Program-made: the position numbers and the translations under genes
Assembly (NCBI RefSeq): GCF_003369915.1
Contig: NC_046673.1
Location: 10,462,001 to 10,526,000, forward strand
Direction of reading: 5' to 3'
From: Drosophila miranda
Lineage: Eukaryota; Arthropoda; Insecta; Diptera; Drosophilidae
DNA length: 64,000 nt
In this document: piece after piece, positions 23,288 through 34,160 of the stretch
How the letters are laid out: every line of letters begins with the position of its first letter
Position numbering within the stretch: position 1 is the stretch's first letter
The notes under the pieces: model-generated
The model's input: the letters and a program-made list of their open reading frames with translations, nothing else
The model's database searches: none
What the model was told of the DNA's origin: nothing

Positions 23288-26200
23288 CTATAGCGAACCA
23301 GCTGGAAAGCTTGTTGAACTATTGCTATGGGCTAAACTAATCATAGATCCAGACAGACTTGCTTCGTCATCTGGATAGGCTTCACGGGATACCTCAGTGA
23401 GCGATAAAGAGCTGCAAGACCGAGATTTACGATGAATGGATTGAATGAATGCACTTCTGCTATCGATTAGGCTCAATCAAATCAAAATGAATTACCTGAA
23501 ACCTAAAGCAAGTGACTCGTTATCAAATGCTTCCAATTCTCTAGCATGCTTTTCATGTTTCATTCTCAAGCGCTCGGCGCGTTCCTGATTGAATTGCTGC
23601 AACTCGGCATCCATCTAAAAGTACAGGTACAGATATAGGTACAAAAAACACGGATGTTGTTGGCTATGCAAACCTTGTTCTCGAGAAGACCCCGCCGTAC
23701 GCTGACACGATTCTCCAGTTCACGACGCTCACGATCCCGTTGTTCCTGGGCTTGTTTCTTGTTCTTGTTCTGATAGGCGGTCAGCATATCTAGTTCGTAC
23801 TCCAATTGCTCATTGGTACGTTGGCACTCGATCACTTGACTTTCGTCCAGTTTGTAGCTTTGACTTTGAAACATATCCGCAATGCTTTGTTCATACTACA
23901 ATCGAATGGACAGCATCAAATAGATGGCTCTTTGGCTGGAGCTGTTTACTGACCTGTTCACCCAACAGCGTAAGCTTCCGATGCTTCTCCTCCTTCAGCT
24001 GTTTGATGACTTCCTTCTGTTGTTCTCTTGGTGTCGTTTGCAGAACTTGCGCCTTGTAGCGTTTGTATTGCTTCGTTTGCGTTTTGCAAGTCTCCCGAAA
24101 CTGTTTACGTATCTGCAGCTCTTTTTGCTACAAGAACCAGAGTATAAACGTTTAGTGATTCAATTGGGAATCAGGAGGCTATGCGTACCTTCAGGCTTTT
24201 GGGCTGTTGTCGTAACTCGAGCGCATGCTTGCGCAGCAGCTCCTTTTTAATGCGATCCATATAGTCTTTTTGATTGTGCAACTCCGTGTCGTGTTGCTTG
24301 TTTATCTCCACGGCGGCGGGAAAGAAAGATTTATCTTAGTACATTGACTGGATGGTTGGGACGCTGCCACTTAGAATGTCTCACCTGCTCCTCTCGCAGC
24401 TGATGCACGCTCTTTTGTTGGCGATACTCCAGTTCCTGTGTCTTTTCGTGGTGCTTCAAGAGCATGGCATGCGCTTGCTCTAGCTGTTGTTCCTTCTTGC
24501 TGAGCTCCTGCAAGGGGGGGGGGGGGGTGGAAGGAAGGAGACTATTAAGATACTGCCACTGACAGACCTGCCACCTGGTGCGTGTCTTGCTTACGTCTCG
24601 TAACTGCTGATCATCATGTTCGTGATGCACAACCATGCGCTTCCGCTTGAATTTGCGCATTTCGAGCTCGATATATTGCTTTTGTGCCTGTAGCATGCGT
24701 TGCTCTTCTTGCGCCTCGTGCTGCTTCAGATTATCCTTCTGCGACTGCAAGGTAAGATCACGCTGACGCTTCGGCGTTGAGTCGTCCATGGAGAGCTCGC
24801 GTTTCCAGCGCTCCTTGTTCGCTTTGTATTCCTTTTTGCGATTCAAGTCGAACACCTTGCGATCGCCGTCCTGCTTCAGAGTAATCTCTTTGTGTAGTTT
24901 CTTCTCGGCTGCGCTAGTCTGTTTTGCCCGACGCTCCACGTCCTGCTGGTGCCTATTCTGCAATCGTTTTCGCTATCACTACGGCCCAGAGCGTTCATTT
25001 GCTGCTTTACTTACCTCGAGCCGTTCGAGATCCCTGGTGAAGTTATGCAGAAGAGTGTCGTACTCCTTGTCAAGGGCTGTCTTGTGCGCTTCCATATCGA
25101 CCTTGCACTTTTCCTCGAGCTTCACGAGATGAGCCTGATGCTCGCGTCGCATCCGTTTGTAGCCCGACATTTGTTCGTGCATTTCCTCCTATTGGGAACA
25201 CAGAATGATCGTGGTTACAGATAGAAAGGAATCAGAGTATGTGCCGTACCCGCCCGCGGGAGAGTGGAGGAGGAGGACAGACAGAGCGAGAGCGGGCACA
25301 AAGAAAGGGAAAAGACGGAAACGCACCTGCATGTGCTCCTTCTGCTGCTTGGTGACAATGCTGGTGGTGCGTATGGTGGCAAAGTTGTTGGGGCCGTGAT
25401 CGTTGACCGCATTAGAGATGGCTTGCTGCGAGGAGGCCGAAGAGGCCGCGTAAACGGCTGCCTGGGCGGCAGGAGTTGTTAGATAGCGCGGCTGGCACAC
25501 GATGGGTGGCATACGATCAGGGCCAGAGCCGGAGCCGGAGGCGGGCGACCCCCCACTGCTGCCTCCGGTGCCAAGTCCCATTCCGCTAATATGCGTGATC
25601 ACGGAAAGCGTCGGGGCGGGCGCTGGCACCACAGATGCCGAGTTCGTTGGCGTCACATTGTTGTTCATGGTGTGCATGATGGGCAACGGCGGTCGATTGC
25701 GATGTCGCGATGAGTTCCGCGAAGCGGCTCCGACTGGTACCGCCTGCTGCTGTCCGCCGCCGCCGCCGCCGCCACTTAGTCTGATGGGCTGCGGCTGCGG
25801 CTGCTGTGAATGATAGTGATGATGCACGGCAACGGCCACGGCAGAAGCCGCCTGCTGATGGTGGTGCGCAGCGATATGGTGATGATTCTGTGCTGCAGCC
25901 GGTATGGAATTCGAAGAAGAGCTCTGCAAGAGGACGCATGCAAATGATCAGAGCTCCGACCAGAACTGCCGAAAGTGGGGCTGTGGATAGGCATACCTGA
26001 CTACTTGCTGCCGATACACCAACAGAGTGTATGGAGTGTTCCGAAGTAATACTATTGCTCTTGCTGCTGTCACCGCCCACATGATCGTCCTGCTGGTCAT
26101 CGGCATCGCCCACGGCGCTCTCCGTCTCGCACGTGTCCACCATGAGTATCTTTTTCATCTTGCGGTAGTTGAGGTTGTCCAATTCGCGCACGGCCGACTT

Positions 26201-28192
26201 GGTGCGGGCTATTAGTTCTAGCAGGACCGTATCGGAGCGCGGTCGTGTCACATACTCATGCATCAAGAGCTCTTCCGAAGAAGGACGTTCCGCAGGCATC
26301 TTTTTCAGGCACAGCTCGACGAATCTACAGAACGCATCTGACCAGTCATTCTTCTGAAGCAGGAAAGAAATTTGTGAATTATTGTCAATTTGTGGACAAG
26401 CCTGCCTTCAGGACTACAATAGTCGTTGGCATTATTTAAGAGTTCTCCAATTTCTAGCTGCATTTTCAATCTAAATCTTCCCTACTTAAAGCCTCTGTGG
26501 AGGAGACCATGGTTGAACTGCAGCCGGTAAGCAGGGACGGAAGCTTGCTCCTCATAGGTTCCTCAGTGTCGGAGGCAGAGCTGGCTAAGACCTTCGACCC
26601 CCAATACGCTGACCTTGTGGGACCGAAGCCACGAGAGGCTTCAAGGCTGGCCAGGAGCTGCCGCAGTGTCGTCCCCACAGACCAGGTTCCCAGTAGAAAG
26701 ATTGAAAACGTTGTGGGTTCCTCTCATTACGGAGGAAACCACACTGGCATTGATGGCCAAGATCCTTTGCCTCACTCAAGTGTGCTGTGGCTTATGGACG
26801 ACAGGACGGTAGATACAGACCTCATCTATGTGCCCTGGCTCTTAGGCGAAAGGGTTCGGGGCAGCGTGTTTCTCACACCACAACCTGTGGGTGCGCCAAG
26901 AACTTGGAACGAGCTTAATGGTACTGCCAGGTACGGCAGCCAGGACCGGACGGTGGCCCCTTGCGAAAGGAAGGACGGGAAAGCCTACCTGGGCTGTAAT
27001 ACGAACGCCCGCCACCACCTCCGGGCACGATCTGCGATCTGCGTCGACAGCCAGGCTGCTATCAAAGCCATAGTATCCTGTAAGACCACAAGTAGACTCG
27101 TACGCGGGACTGTGCCTCGCGTCGCACAGACTCCGCGGACAACTAGAGCTCTAACGGAGACCACTGGCCCTGACGATGGGACGTGCGAGAACGAGGGCGG
27201 ACAGGCAGTGGAACTCGGCCATGACTTTCAGATCTTACGCTCGCTCTGCTCCACTACAACGCCAAGCGCAGATAAGACCGATACGAGAGTGGCAGATACT
27301 GGGGACCCCACAAGTACTTCAAGTCTATCGAACAGCTCCTATGTCTGTGTCTATTCTCCGTACTTCTGAAGAAGTACTCACTTACCGGAAGCGTCGGCGA
27401 CTCATTTTGGGCAATGTGATAGAGTGCGGACATGGCATTCATGTTGAAGTAGGGCGGCTTTCGTTCAGCCAACTCAATGCAAGTGATCCCCAGAGACCAC
27501 ACGTCCACCTTGCCGTCGTACTGGCCCTCGTCCATGGCCAGGATAACCTCGGGAGCCATCCAATAGGGGGTGCCGACGAAGCTGTTGGCGGGGCACTTGA
27601 TGGCCGCACTACCGAAGTCGGCCAGCTTAACGATACCGTTGTCCGTCAGCAGGATGTTCCCAGCTTTAATGTCACGGTGGATGCGACCGAGGGAGTGCAA
27701 ATAGCTCAGGCCACTGAGCACCCCCAGGCAGATGGCGGCGATCTCGTCCTCGTGCAGGGGCTTCTTGTGCACCTCGATAATATCCGAGGCGGAACCCACA
27801 CAGTACTCCATCACGAGCCAGGCGGTCGACTCGCGCAGGTAGCAACCCTTGTATTCAATGGTATTCGGGTGATTCAATTGACGTAGGAAACTGTATGGGA
27901 TTGAGGGGTTTCCATGGATTAGCGAGTGTTAATTTGAAACTAAAATTGAATTACACATTTACCGTATCTCTTTGAGGATGTCCTGCCACTTCTCTTGACT
28001 CTGCTTGCCCGTATACGACATCTTCTTGATGGCCACAATCTCCTTGGTGAGATTGCAGCGGGCATAGTAAACGGCACCAAACGATCCATGGCCGATCTCG
28101 CGCAAGTCCTCAAAGATCTTCTCCGGATCATGCTTGTTGAATAGATCGGCTATTTCCGGATCTTTAAGACTACCAGGGCGTACCGAAGGCAT
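23288..28192 (-). CDS. Tao: Tao, Ste20-family TAO serine/threonine kinase
   Basis: Tao phosphorylates Hippo and MAP kinase kinases and regulates microtubules. Twelve coding exons fit in phase: 28192-27963, 27890-27386, 26353-25997, 25923-25327, 25188-25015, 24957-24595, 24507-24385, 24305-24189, 24127-23954, 23895-23674, 23614-23496 and 23411-23288, for 1034 aa, close to the fly length. The kinase domain spans residues 28-280: glycine loop [11 protein letters not shown], lysine K56, HRDIKAGN with D150, DFG D168, then [10 protein letters not shown] low-complexity His/Gln/Gly/Ser linker (exon 4) and a long Lys/Glu/Gln-rich coiled coil (exons 5-11) follow. The tail is [21 protein letters not shown]. 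The last intron has two usable acceptors: 23411 (chosen) or an upstream gatag giving an in-frame 18-residue insert ([14 protein letters not shown] part). The exon 8 acceptor (gtggag) is weak. Confidence 0.95.
24514..24527. repeat. G14 homopolymer in a Tao intron
   Basis: There are fourteen consecutive G on the plus strand (C on the transcript), directly in the pyrimidine tract before the acceptor of Tao exon 7. Length variation here could affect splicing and is prone to sequencing error. Confidence 0.9.
26420..27375 (+). mobile_element. Retroelement fragment inside a Tao intron
   Basis: It fills the 1032-bp intron between Tao exons 2 and 3 (27385-26354). On the plus strand, opposite to Tao, an open frame of 290 codons (26497-27369) contains [20 protein letters not shown], the typical RNase H active-site segment of non-LTR elements with C-terminal RNase H (LOA/I/R1-like). 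Overlapping frames around 26891-27073 and 27176 suggest small frameshifts. I find no reverse transcriptase signature or clear ends. It is GC-richer than other introns of the gene. The long open frame may be chance in GC-rich decayed sequence. Confidence 0.55.
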
Positions 28193-28287
28193 AGCTGTCT
28201 ATCATGCTCCAGCTCACCCAGCTCCAACTCGCTCAAAATGGTTCCTTCCTTCCGCGCCTTTCCCTTACTCGAGCTTTATATATATTT
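28193..28287 (-). other. Tao 5' UTR part of the first coding exon
   Basis: On the minus strand a good acceptor (aattttgtttgcag) ends at 28288, so the exon with the start codon probably begins at 28287. Upstream non-coding exon(s) must lie in the 30-32 kb region (inference). Confidence 0.5.
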
Positions 28288-28319
28288 CTGCAAACAAAAT
28301 TGGAAAAAATGGTTAAAAT

Positions 28320-30210
28320 TAACAACAAAGGTGGAGAACAAAATCGCACCCCGTCCCTGTATGGATGAACTGAATATCATTGTAGCTTGCCCTTTGTTCC
28401 CCTGATTTTACTGCGCTTCATTCACTAGCCTTATCAGCGCGAACTGAAGAACTGAAGAAGAGGAACAAACATTTGGGATATCAACCCAATCCAAAGGTAG
28501 CAGCTCCCAATTTTGGTGTCTTTCACGTGTGCAAGTGACTCAAATCAAGTGACTCAAGTCTTTCGCACACATGCGGGCATACATCTTTCAGAACTGCCCA
28601 TGCCGTACGCCACACTTATCAATAATATTTTCATTATTAGATTTATGTGTTTGTCTTTTTGTGTGTGTTATTCCGGCCTGCTGAAGCGTTGCGGCGCTTT
28701 TAAAATTGAATACCGATGCATTTTGCCCAACAATAAACCCTTTTGGAAACGTCGGTCGGTAATTGCATTGAATAGAAAGGTAAGGCGTGGAGTACACACG
28801 TGACCGGCTAGCGGCCAAATGCCTCCACATTGTATAGTTCTGAATAGATGCGATGGGGCACGTAATTATACGTTGACAAGAGGAACGGAACGGAGCGGAG
28901 CAGAGCGGAGCGGAGGAACTTCATAAAAAGGGTTGCGTTTGGCCATGTTGCAGATGCAAAAACAAAAAATACACACACACACACATGCACCGAATACGAA
29001 GTGCTCGGATGTGGGGGCGTGCGTTTGACCATTCGCGCTGCCGATAGAGTAACCTTTGGAAATCAATCTTGAAGCTACACGAATGAATTTAAATTGTTCA
29101 CTTGGGAGCATTTGTTAGTCTTTTTGTTTGTTGCCCATCATTTTTTTTTTTGTAGAAACACGCCTTATTTTCCCGAGCACAGACTTGCACAAAGAGCTGC
29201 CATGTCGCTCTCACAAAGACGGGTTACAAATACAAACTAGCGTGGTCATACATCCATACGAGTATGTATGCGCATAGATACGTAATTATCTACATTCGCT
29301 TGCTGGTCGGTTGTTGTTTTACATTGCATATTCCTTTCGGGACAACAATTACCTTAAAAAAGTATTTTTTGGGCTACTCTCCGCATTTATTTTTTCGATT
29401 CTTTATTTAATGTTTCTTGTTTTTTTTTTGTTTTTGGTCAGACACAACACAAAATATAAAGGCCTCAATGCGATGGCATTTGTTAATATGGGTGTGCGAA
29501 ATATCTGCAGCGATGTAAATCGCTGAACAATTCTGCGTTATTTTTATACAGTATCACATCGTAAATTGGTTTCTGCATAATAAAAAGTTGCAGTCACATA
29601 TGCAGTGGCACACGGAGAGCAAATAAATATGTGCAACTACAATGTATTTCGGTTCGTTGCAGTGCGCCAGCTCTTGTAACAGATCAATTCTGGCAATTTT
29701 TTTGCTAAGTGCTATGGCAAGTATTACACAATTCTAATTTAAGCAAGTTTAATCCGTTTTTCTATTTGGTGGCAGTTGCCATTTTCACTTGGACAAAAAA
29801 AAAACAGGAAAAAGAAGAGTATGTACACACACAAACACACGCATACACAAAGAAATAAAAAATGCTTAATTCATATATATATATAGAATTCTTTCGATTC
29901 AGCAGCTTACATTTTGCAATTAGTTAATGTTTTCTAACTTATCAGCGCGGATATTTTTTATTTTCGAGTAAATAAGCATTTTTACTTCATGCGTTTCTTT
30001 TATTTAATGACTGGTTTTCCCCTGCTGCGGTCATTTTCTATGCACGCAAAAGCGTTGAGCTTTACATCTTTGCATTTCATAATCATTTGAATGTGTCCAT
30101 TCAGAGTTTAATTTGTTTGGCACTTCGAATTCACTTTAATTTCCAATTTCCGTTTGTTCGATTTTTTAATTAAATTGCATAAAGTTCACATACACAGAGC
30201 ACACAGAAGA
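28320..30210. other. Probable Tao 5' intron, no other gene supported
   Basis: It contains short simple repeats: a GGAGC-type run at 28881-28916, (AC)n near 28970 and T runs. No supported coding sequence occurs on either strand. Confidence 0.4.
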
Positions 30211-30214
30211 AGAA

Positions 30215-30272
30215 GACGAGAGAGGAGGAGGAGAGAGAGAGAGAGAGAAAACAATCGATATTCCTATCGATA
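30215..30272 (-). promoter_or_regulatory. GAGA tract plus DRE (TATCGATA), possible proximal Tao promoter
   Basis: A purine GAGA run (about 30215-30248) is followed by AATCGATA (30253-30260) and a perfect DRE palindrome TATCGATA (30265-30272). DRE with DREF and GAGA factor sites are standard elements of constitutive Drosophila promoters. The position upstream of Tao suggests a proximal promoter; transcription is not shown. Confidence 0.45.
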
Positions 30273-30291
30273 GACGGTGTTAGTTTTTAGT

Positions 30292-30775
30292 TTAATACAT
30301 TTAATACTCAAAAAATCGTATTTCACTACACTTCACGGCTAGCATAGTCGCATGTTCACACTAAAATCGTTGTAGACGTATGTAAATCCATATTTCATTA
30401 TATATTTTATCTTCTTTATATGTATATAAGAAGGTTGTGTAAAATACTATTTTAATAACTCAAAAACGCCTGAACCGATTACAAAGCTTAGATCTTGGAT
30501 ACGAAAAAAGTTTTGCAAGCCAAACGTACCATTTTGTAAGCGGCCGAGTGAGACCAGATGTGCATGCCCTACCCTACAGCTACAATATTATGTTTGTTTA
30601 CAAATAAAATCAGTTAGAAATTGAAATTTTGTATGAAGGCAAGCAGGAATGTATTATTTGTGGGAGCTGGATAATATGGATTTACATACGTCTACAACGA
30701 TTTTAGTGTGAACATGCGACTATGCTAGCCGTGAAGTGTAGTGAAATACGATTTTTTTAGTATTAAATGTATTAA
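30292..30775. mobile_element. Fold-back/MITE-like element with 103-bp inverted arms
   Basis: Left arm 30292-30394 and right arm 30673-30775 are inverted repeats with a single mismatch over 103 bp, around a 278-bp AT-rich spacer with no frame. TTAA is found at both outer arm edges and may be a target duplication or just the arm end. The arms share no similarity I can see with the DINE family. It resembles a non-autonomous long-TIR element or fold-back. Confidence 0.8.
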
Positions 30776-31470
30776 TGATTCATAATTTCACTATGTCGTC
30801 GCCGCTAAATTCTACTAATTGTTTGTTTGGTTTCTATTTTTTGCCGTCCATTTTAGCGTTGAACTCAGAATACTCAAAGGCACCACTCTGAATTTAGAAT
30901 TTAAGCCATGCTTCGGTTTTCGAAAATAGTTTTCGCAAATCGTAAGATTCTTACAGGTTAAAAACGGTGGGTAATGGACTTGCGGTACAAAAAATTAAGT
31001 ATACATTGCACGTACATATACATTTTTATGAGCGGAAAAATAGTATAAAAACAATTGCGTATGTTTTAAGTTTAATACATATATGTTCATAATTGAAATT
31101 TTTTTGTTTTAAACAAGAAAAATTTGCGAATTTTCTTCAACAAATAAAATATCGATTTTAATAGTTTTCATAAGGGTACAGATGTCATTTGTTCTATAAT
31201 TCATGAATTTTACAAATAATGCGATTTCTAAAACGAAGGCATAGCTAACTAAAATTTTTAAATGTTTTAAAGAAAAACAGAAGCATTATCAATAGGAAAA
31301 TGTTGCGAAAACTGGAGCACCCAACTTTCAATTCGTGCGAATTTTGGCCAAATCGTAGTCGCAAAAGTTTGCTTTATGGCTTTATGCATGGCTCTATTTC
31401 TATAATCCTCTCGTGCCTAGAATGATGCTAAAAAATACTATCACATACTTTTTGCAGATTTTCTAGTATT
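30776..31470. other. Intergenic/intronic AT-rich DNA upstream of Tao
   Basis: I found no coding frame, repeat family or RNA gene in this stretch. Confidence 0.4.
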
Positions 31471-31882
31471 AATCGGTATTTCCTTTTTTTTTAGCTGAGT
31501 ACTGGTGGTGTACAGCCGCTAACAAACAGGTTCTACAGAAATTTATCATCGGTTTCATCAACATTGAATTTGTTTGCGTAATTTCTTTCCGGGTCGGAGT
31601 TCTATGATTAACCACTAACCATACAGTATATGTGTCAGTAAATACAACGAATATGCCGCAAACGAACTTTCTGGCTTGTCTGCCAGGGTCTTCGGCTCTG
31701 ACATTCGGTTCCCGTCGCGTCAGAATGTGCCAGCCAGCCCAGCGACGCTTTGAATGTGTTAGTGTAACACACACAATCAGTCAGGCTCCGGTTTTCACTT
31801 AATTTTTCGCGTTTCGTTTTCGGCAAAACGTTTTGTTTTCGTTTTTACGTGCTCCAGTTTTCACAAATTTGTGTTATCGATA
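31471..31882 (-). promoter_or_regulatory. Possible distal Tao promoter and 5' leader with DRE
   Basis: A second perfect TATCGATA lies at 31875-31882. On the minus strand, the sequence just after it is AAAC-rich (gaaaacgaaac type), typical of Drosophila 5' leaders, and then becomes GC-balanced (31650-31770). A distal Tao first exon here is plausible; it could instead belong to an unseen gene. Confidence 0.35.
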
Positions 31883-31899
31883 TGTGTTCTAATCAATTC

Positions 31900-32489
31900 T
31901 GGCAGACAAGATCAGCTAACCTGGTTGCTTCGTAAATATACAGCGTGATAAAAATGCCTTCATTTTTTGTACGTAATATAAGAAGATCAAGACATCTTAG
32001 AGGAAACACCTGTGTTTTCAACATGTCTGACGAACTGTGAATAACAGCATGTATATCAAAAATTAAATTGGTCTGTCTTTACCCAGATGTTCTTTCACGC
32101 GCATGTTACGCGCATAATCTGAGCTGTAACGCGCACATCTGTGCTGTTATGCGTAAAAATATTTCTTGCCAATGTTTCGATAACCAAATCGTGGTGCGTC
32201 AGCTGAAAAAATTATTTATAAAGAAGGCTAAATTGCCCTGGTAATGGCGTCAAATTTATATTAATGCATCAATAAGTCATGTATTTGTTGATTTTATTTT
32301 TTGAAACCTTTTTTAATGAAAATATTTCATGGGTTATTTTTTTTATCAGATAAATATAAGAAGTTTTGTTGTTATTCGATTCTAAACACTTCCGTTACAA
32401 ACTTGAGTTCTTAAATTGCATTTGTTCCACCTTTTTAAGAAGGTTTTTTTTTAAATTTGAATTTAAAGTGGCTGGCAAAAATCCTCTAG
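31900..32489. other. Intergenic DNA before the LOA-type element
   Basis: AT-rich except for a short repeat of acgcgca-type words at 32095-32155 (gttacgcgc / gtaacgcgc / gttatgcg). No gene is supported. Confidence 0.4.
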
Positions 32490-32720
32490 CTGAACCCTCC
32501 ACGAGGGTGCCGGCTGGGCAATGGGCACTGCATTATTCCGGACAAGTGTAATGCATTGTCGCTTGCTCTGTCCGCGGTAATGCAGTGTCTAGCAAAGGCA
32601 TTGGTACAGCGTCTTCCCGATCTCGTCTCGGGGGAACTGAGCCAGGGCCATGGCTAGAGGTGCCTGGCGGGTAGGCATAAAACGCTAGGGGGTGGTTCTC
32701 CCGAAAAATATCAACTACGT

Positions 32721-34160
32721 ATGGACTTCGGGCCAGCAATGGAGTGGAAAAAGGAGCAAACACGGGTTGGGACGTCAACCCAAACGTCGGTGGAAAGCGT
32801 GGCTGCTACCACCGGCGGGCACGGGGAGGAGCAATCCTCTCTGCGTGTCGCCAGCGGTCACACCTTGGTCGTGGCGGGAGCAGGCTACGTCGGTTGTAAT
32901 ACTACTGCCACAAAAACGACTCGCTGCAAGATTAGCTGCGCGGGTGCTGCTGTCGAGACAGACTCGGACCTGGAGAGCGTGCTATCAATAAGAAAAACCG
33001 AAAAAGACATCATACGCTCGCCTGAACCAGGTACCAGCTCCCAGCGCAGGGAAGGGCCGAAGCGTTCCAGGGAGGGGATGAAGGCGAAAGCTCAGTACAA
33101 GGCGGCCCTCAAATTACTGAGCCGGCTTCAAGGAAAGGCAGATCTCTCCCAAGAGGAGAAATCTAGGCTAGCCTGGGCAGAGAAACAGGTAGAGGACGGT
33201 CGCAGACACTACGCGCAGCTGCCACAGATGCAGGCGGCGAATGGTGGATTCGCGAACAAGGTCGAGGAGATGTTGGCCACCAAGAAAAAACGCTCGACTG
33301 AGTGTACCGTCAAGGACACTCCGGCGAGTAAGCAGAAACGCGCGCACAAGTGCGTAGCCCCTCCACCGAAACCGGCGAAGAAGCCCAAAACGAAAGCAAA
33401 GGTCAGCAACGTGTGCAAAAGACACTTGATCGTGGCGCTCATTGACCGGAGCGACGAAAACGGGAAGATGACGGCGGCGCAGTGGAAGTTGGTGCACGCG
33501 CGGCTCGTTGACTCACTGTTCGAACGGATGGAGGAAGATCCGGCATCCCCCATGCCTACTTTCGATGGTGCTGGGTGGCTAAATGGGGTGAAAATCCTGA
33601 AGTGTAACGACGATCTAACACTTAGGTGGCTAATGAAAACGGTCTGCCAAATGGAAGCAATGTGGAAGGGGGCCAAGCTGGAGGTCGTAGACAGGGAGCT
33701 AATCCCATCCATACCAAAAGCGAAGGTACTTTTCCCCATTGCAATCGAAGGGGACCGTGCGTTGAAGCTCCTACAGCGGCAGAACGCAGATGTGCCAACG
33801 GCGAACTGGAGGATCCTCCACATTGGGAGCCCGCTACCCAACAAGGGGGGCCAGTGTATCATCCTCCAAATTAATAAGGAAGCGGAGGATCTACTCTACC
33901 CCAGATTCGGGAAGATGGCCTGGGGCATGGGTAGTGTATACCTGCGCCTCAAGAAGCGCCACCCCGGTGACAATGATTCGCACACCTTGCAGGCGGGCGA
34001 GGTAGAGAAGGACCTAGGTCTGGAAACGATCGTCGAGGTCGCCCAGGGTCTTGCGGTGGAAGACTCAGAGGAAGAGGAGGATGGTGACCTGACGATAGTA
34101 GTCAACCCGTCGAGTGTAAGAGAGCCAGCCATCCATGACGCTGCAGCTCAACTTGCATAA
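32721..34160 (+). CDS. ORF1 (gag-like) of LOA/Bilbo-type retrotransposon
   Basis: Open for 479 aa. The N-terminal half is basic and Ser/Lys-rich, with a nuclear-localisation-like stretch (PKPAKKPKTKAKV). The C-terminal half (roughly residues 230-400) has the pattern of the DUF4780 domain found in LOA-clade ORF1 proteins, including LIVALIDRSDENGKMTAAQW. The tail is acidic (EDSEEEEDGD). ORF1 proteins bind element RNA. The frame is uninterrupted, in contrast to ORF2. The first ATG (32721) follows a 200-bp leader. It overlaps ORF2 by 26 bases. Confidence 0.75.
   Translation: MDFGPAMEWKKEQTRVGTSTQTSVESVAATTGGHGEEQSSLRVASGHTLVVAGAGYVGCNTTATKTTRCKISCAGAAVETDSDLESVLSIRKTEKDIIRSPEPGTSSQRREGPKRSREGMKAKAQYKAALKLLSRLQGKADLSQEEKSRLAWAEKQVEDGRRHYAQLPQMQAANGGFANKVEEMLATKKKRSTECTVKDTPASKQKRAHKCVAPPPKPAKKPKTKAKVSNVCKRHLIVALIDRSDENGKMTAAQWKLVHARLVDSLFERMEEDPASPMPTFDGAGWLNGVKILKCNDDLTLRWLMKTVCQMEAMWKGAKLEVVDRELIPSIPKAKVLFPIAIEGDRALKLLQRQNADVPTANWRILHIGSPLPNKGGQCIILQINKEAEDLLYPRFGKMAWGMGSVYLRLKKRHPGDNDSHTLQAGEVEKDLGLETIVEVAQGLAVEDSEEEEDGDLTIVVNPSSVREPAIHDAAAQLA

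Noticed and set aside
25502-26357. Several plus-strand frames rich in Gly/Pro
   Set aside because: Shadows of Tao exons 3-4, caused by GC-rich low-complexity coding sequence.
27176-27886. 236-codon plus-strand frame
   Set aside because: Its right part is antisense to the Tao kinase exon 27890-27386 and its left part is in the retroelement fragment; no own features.
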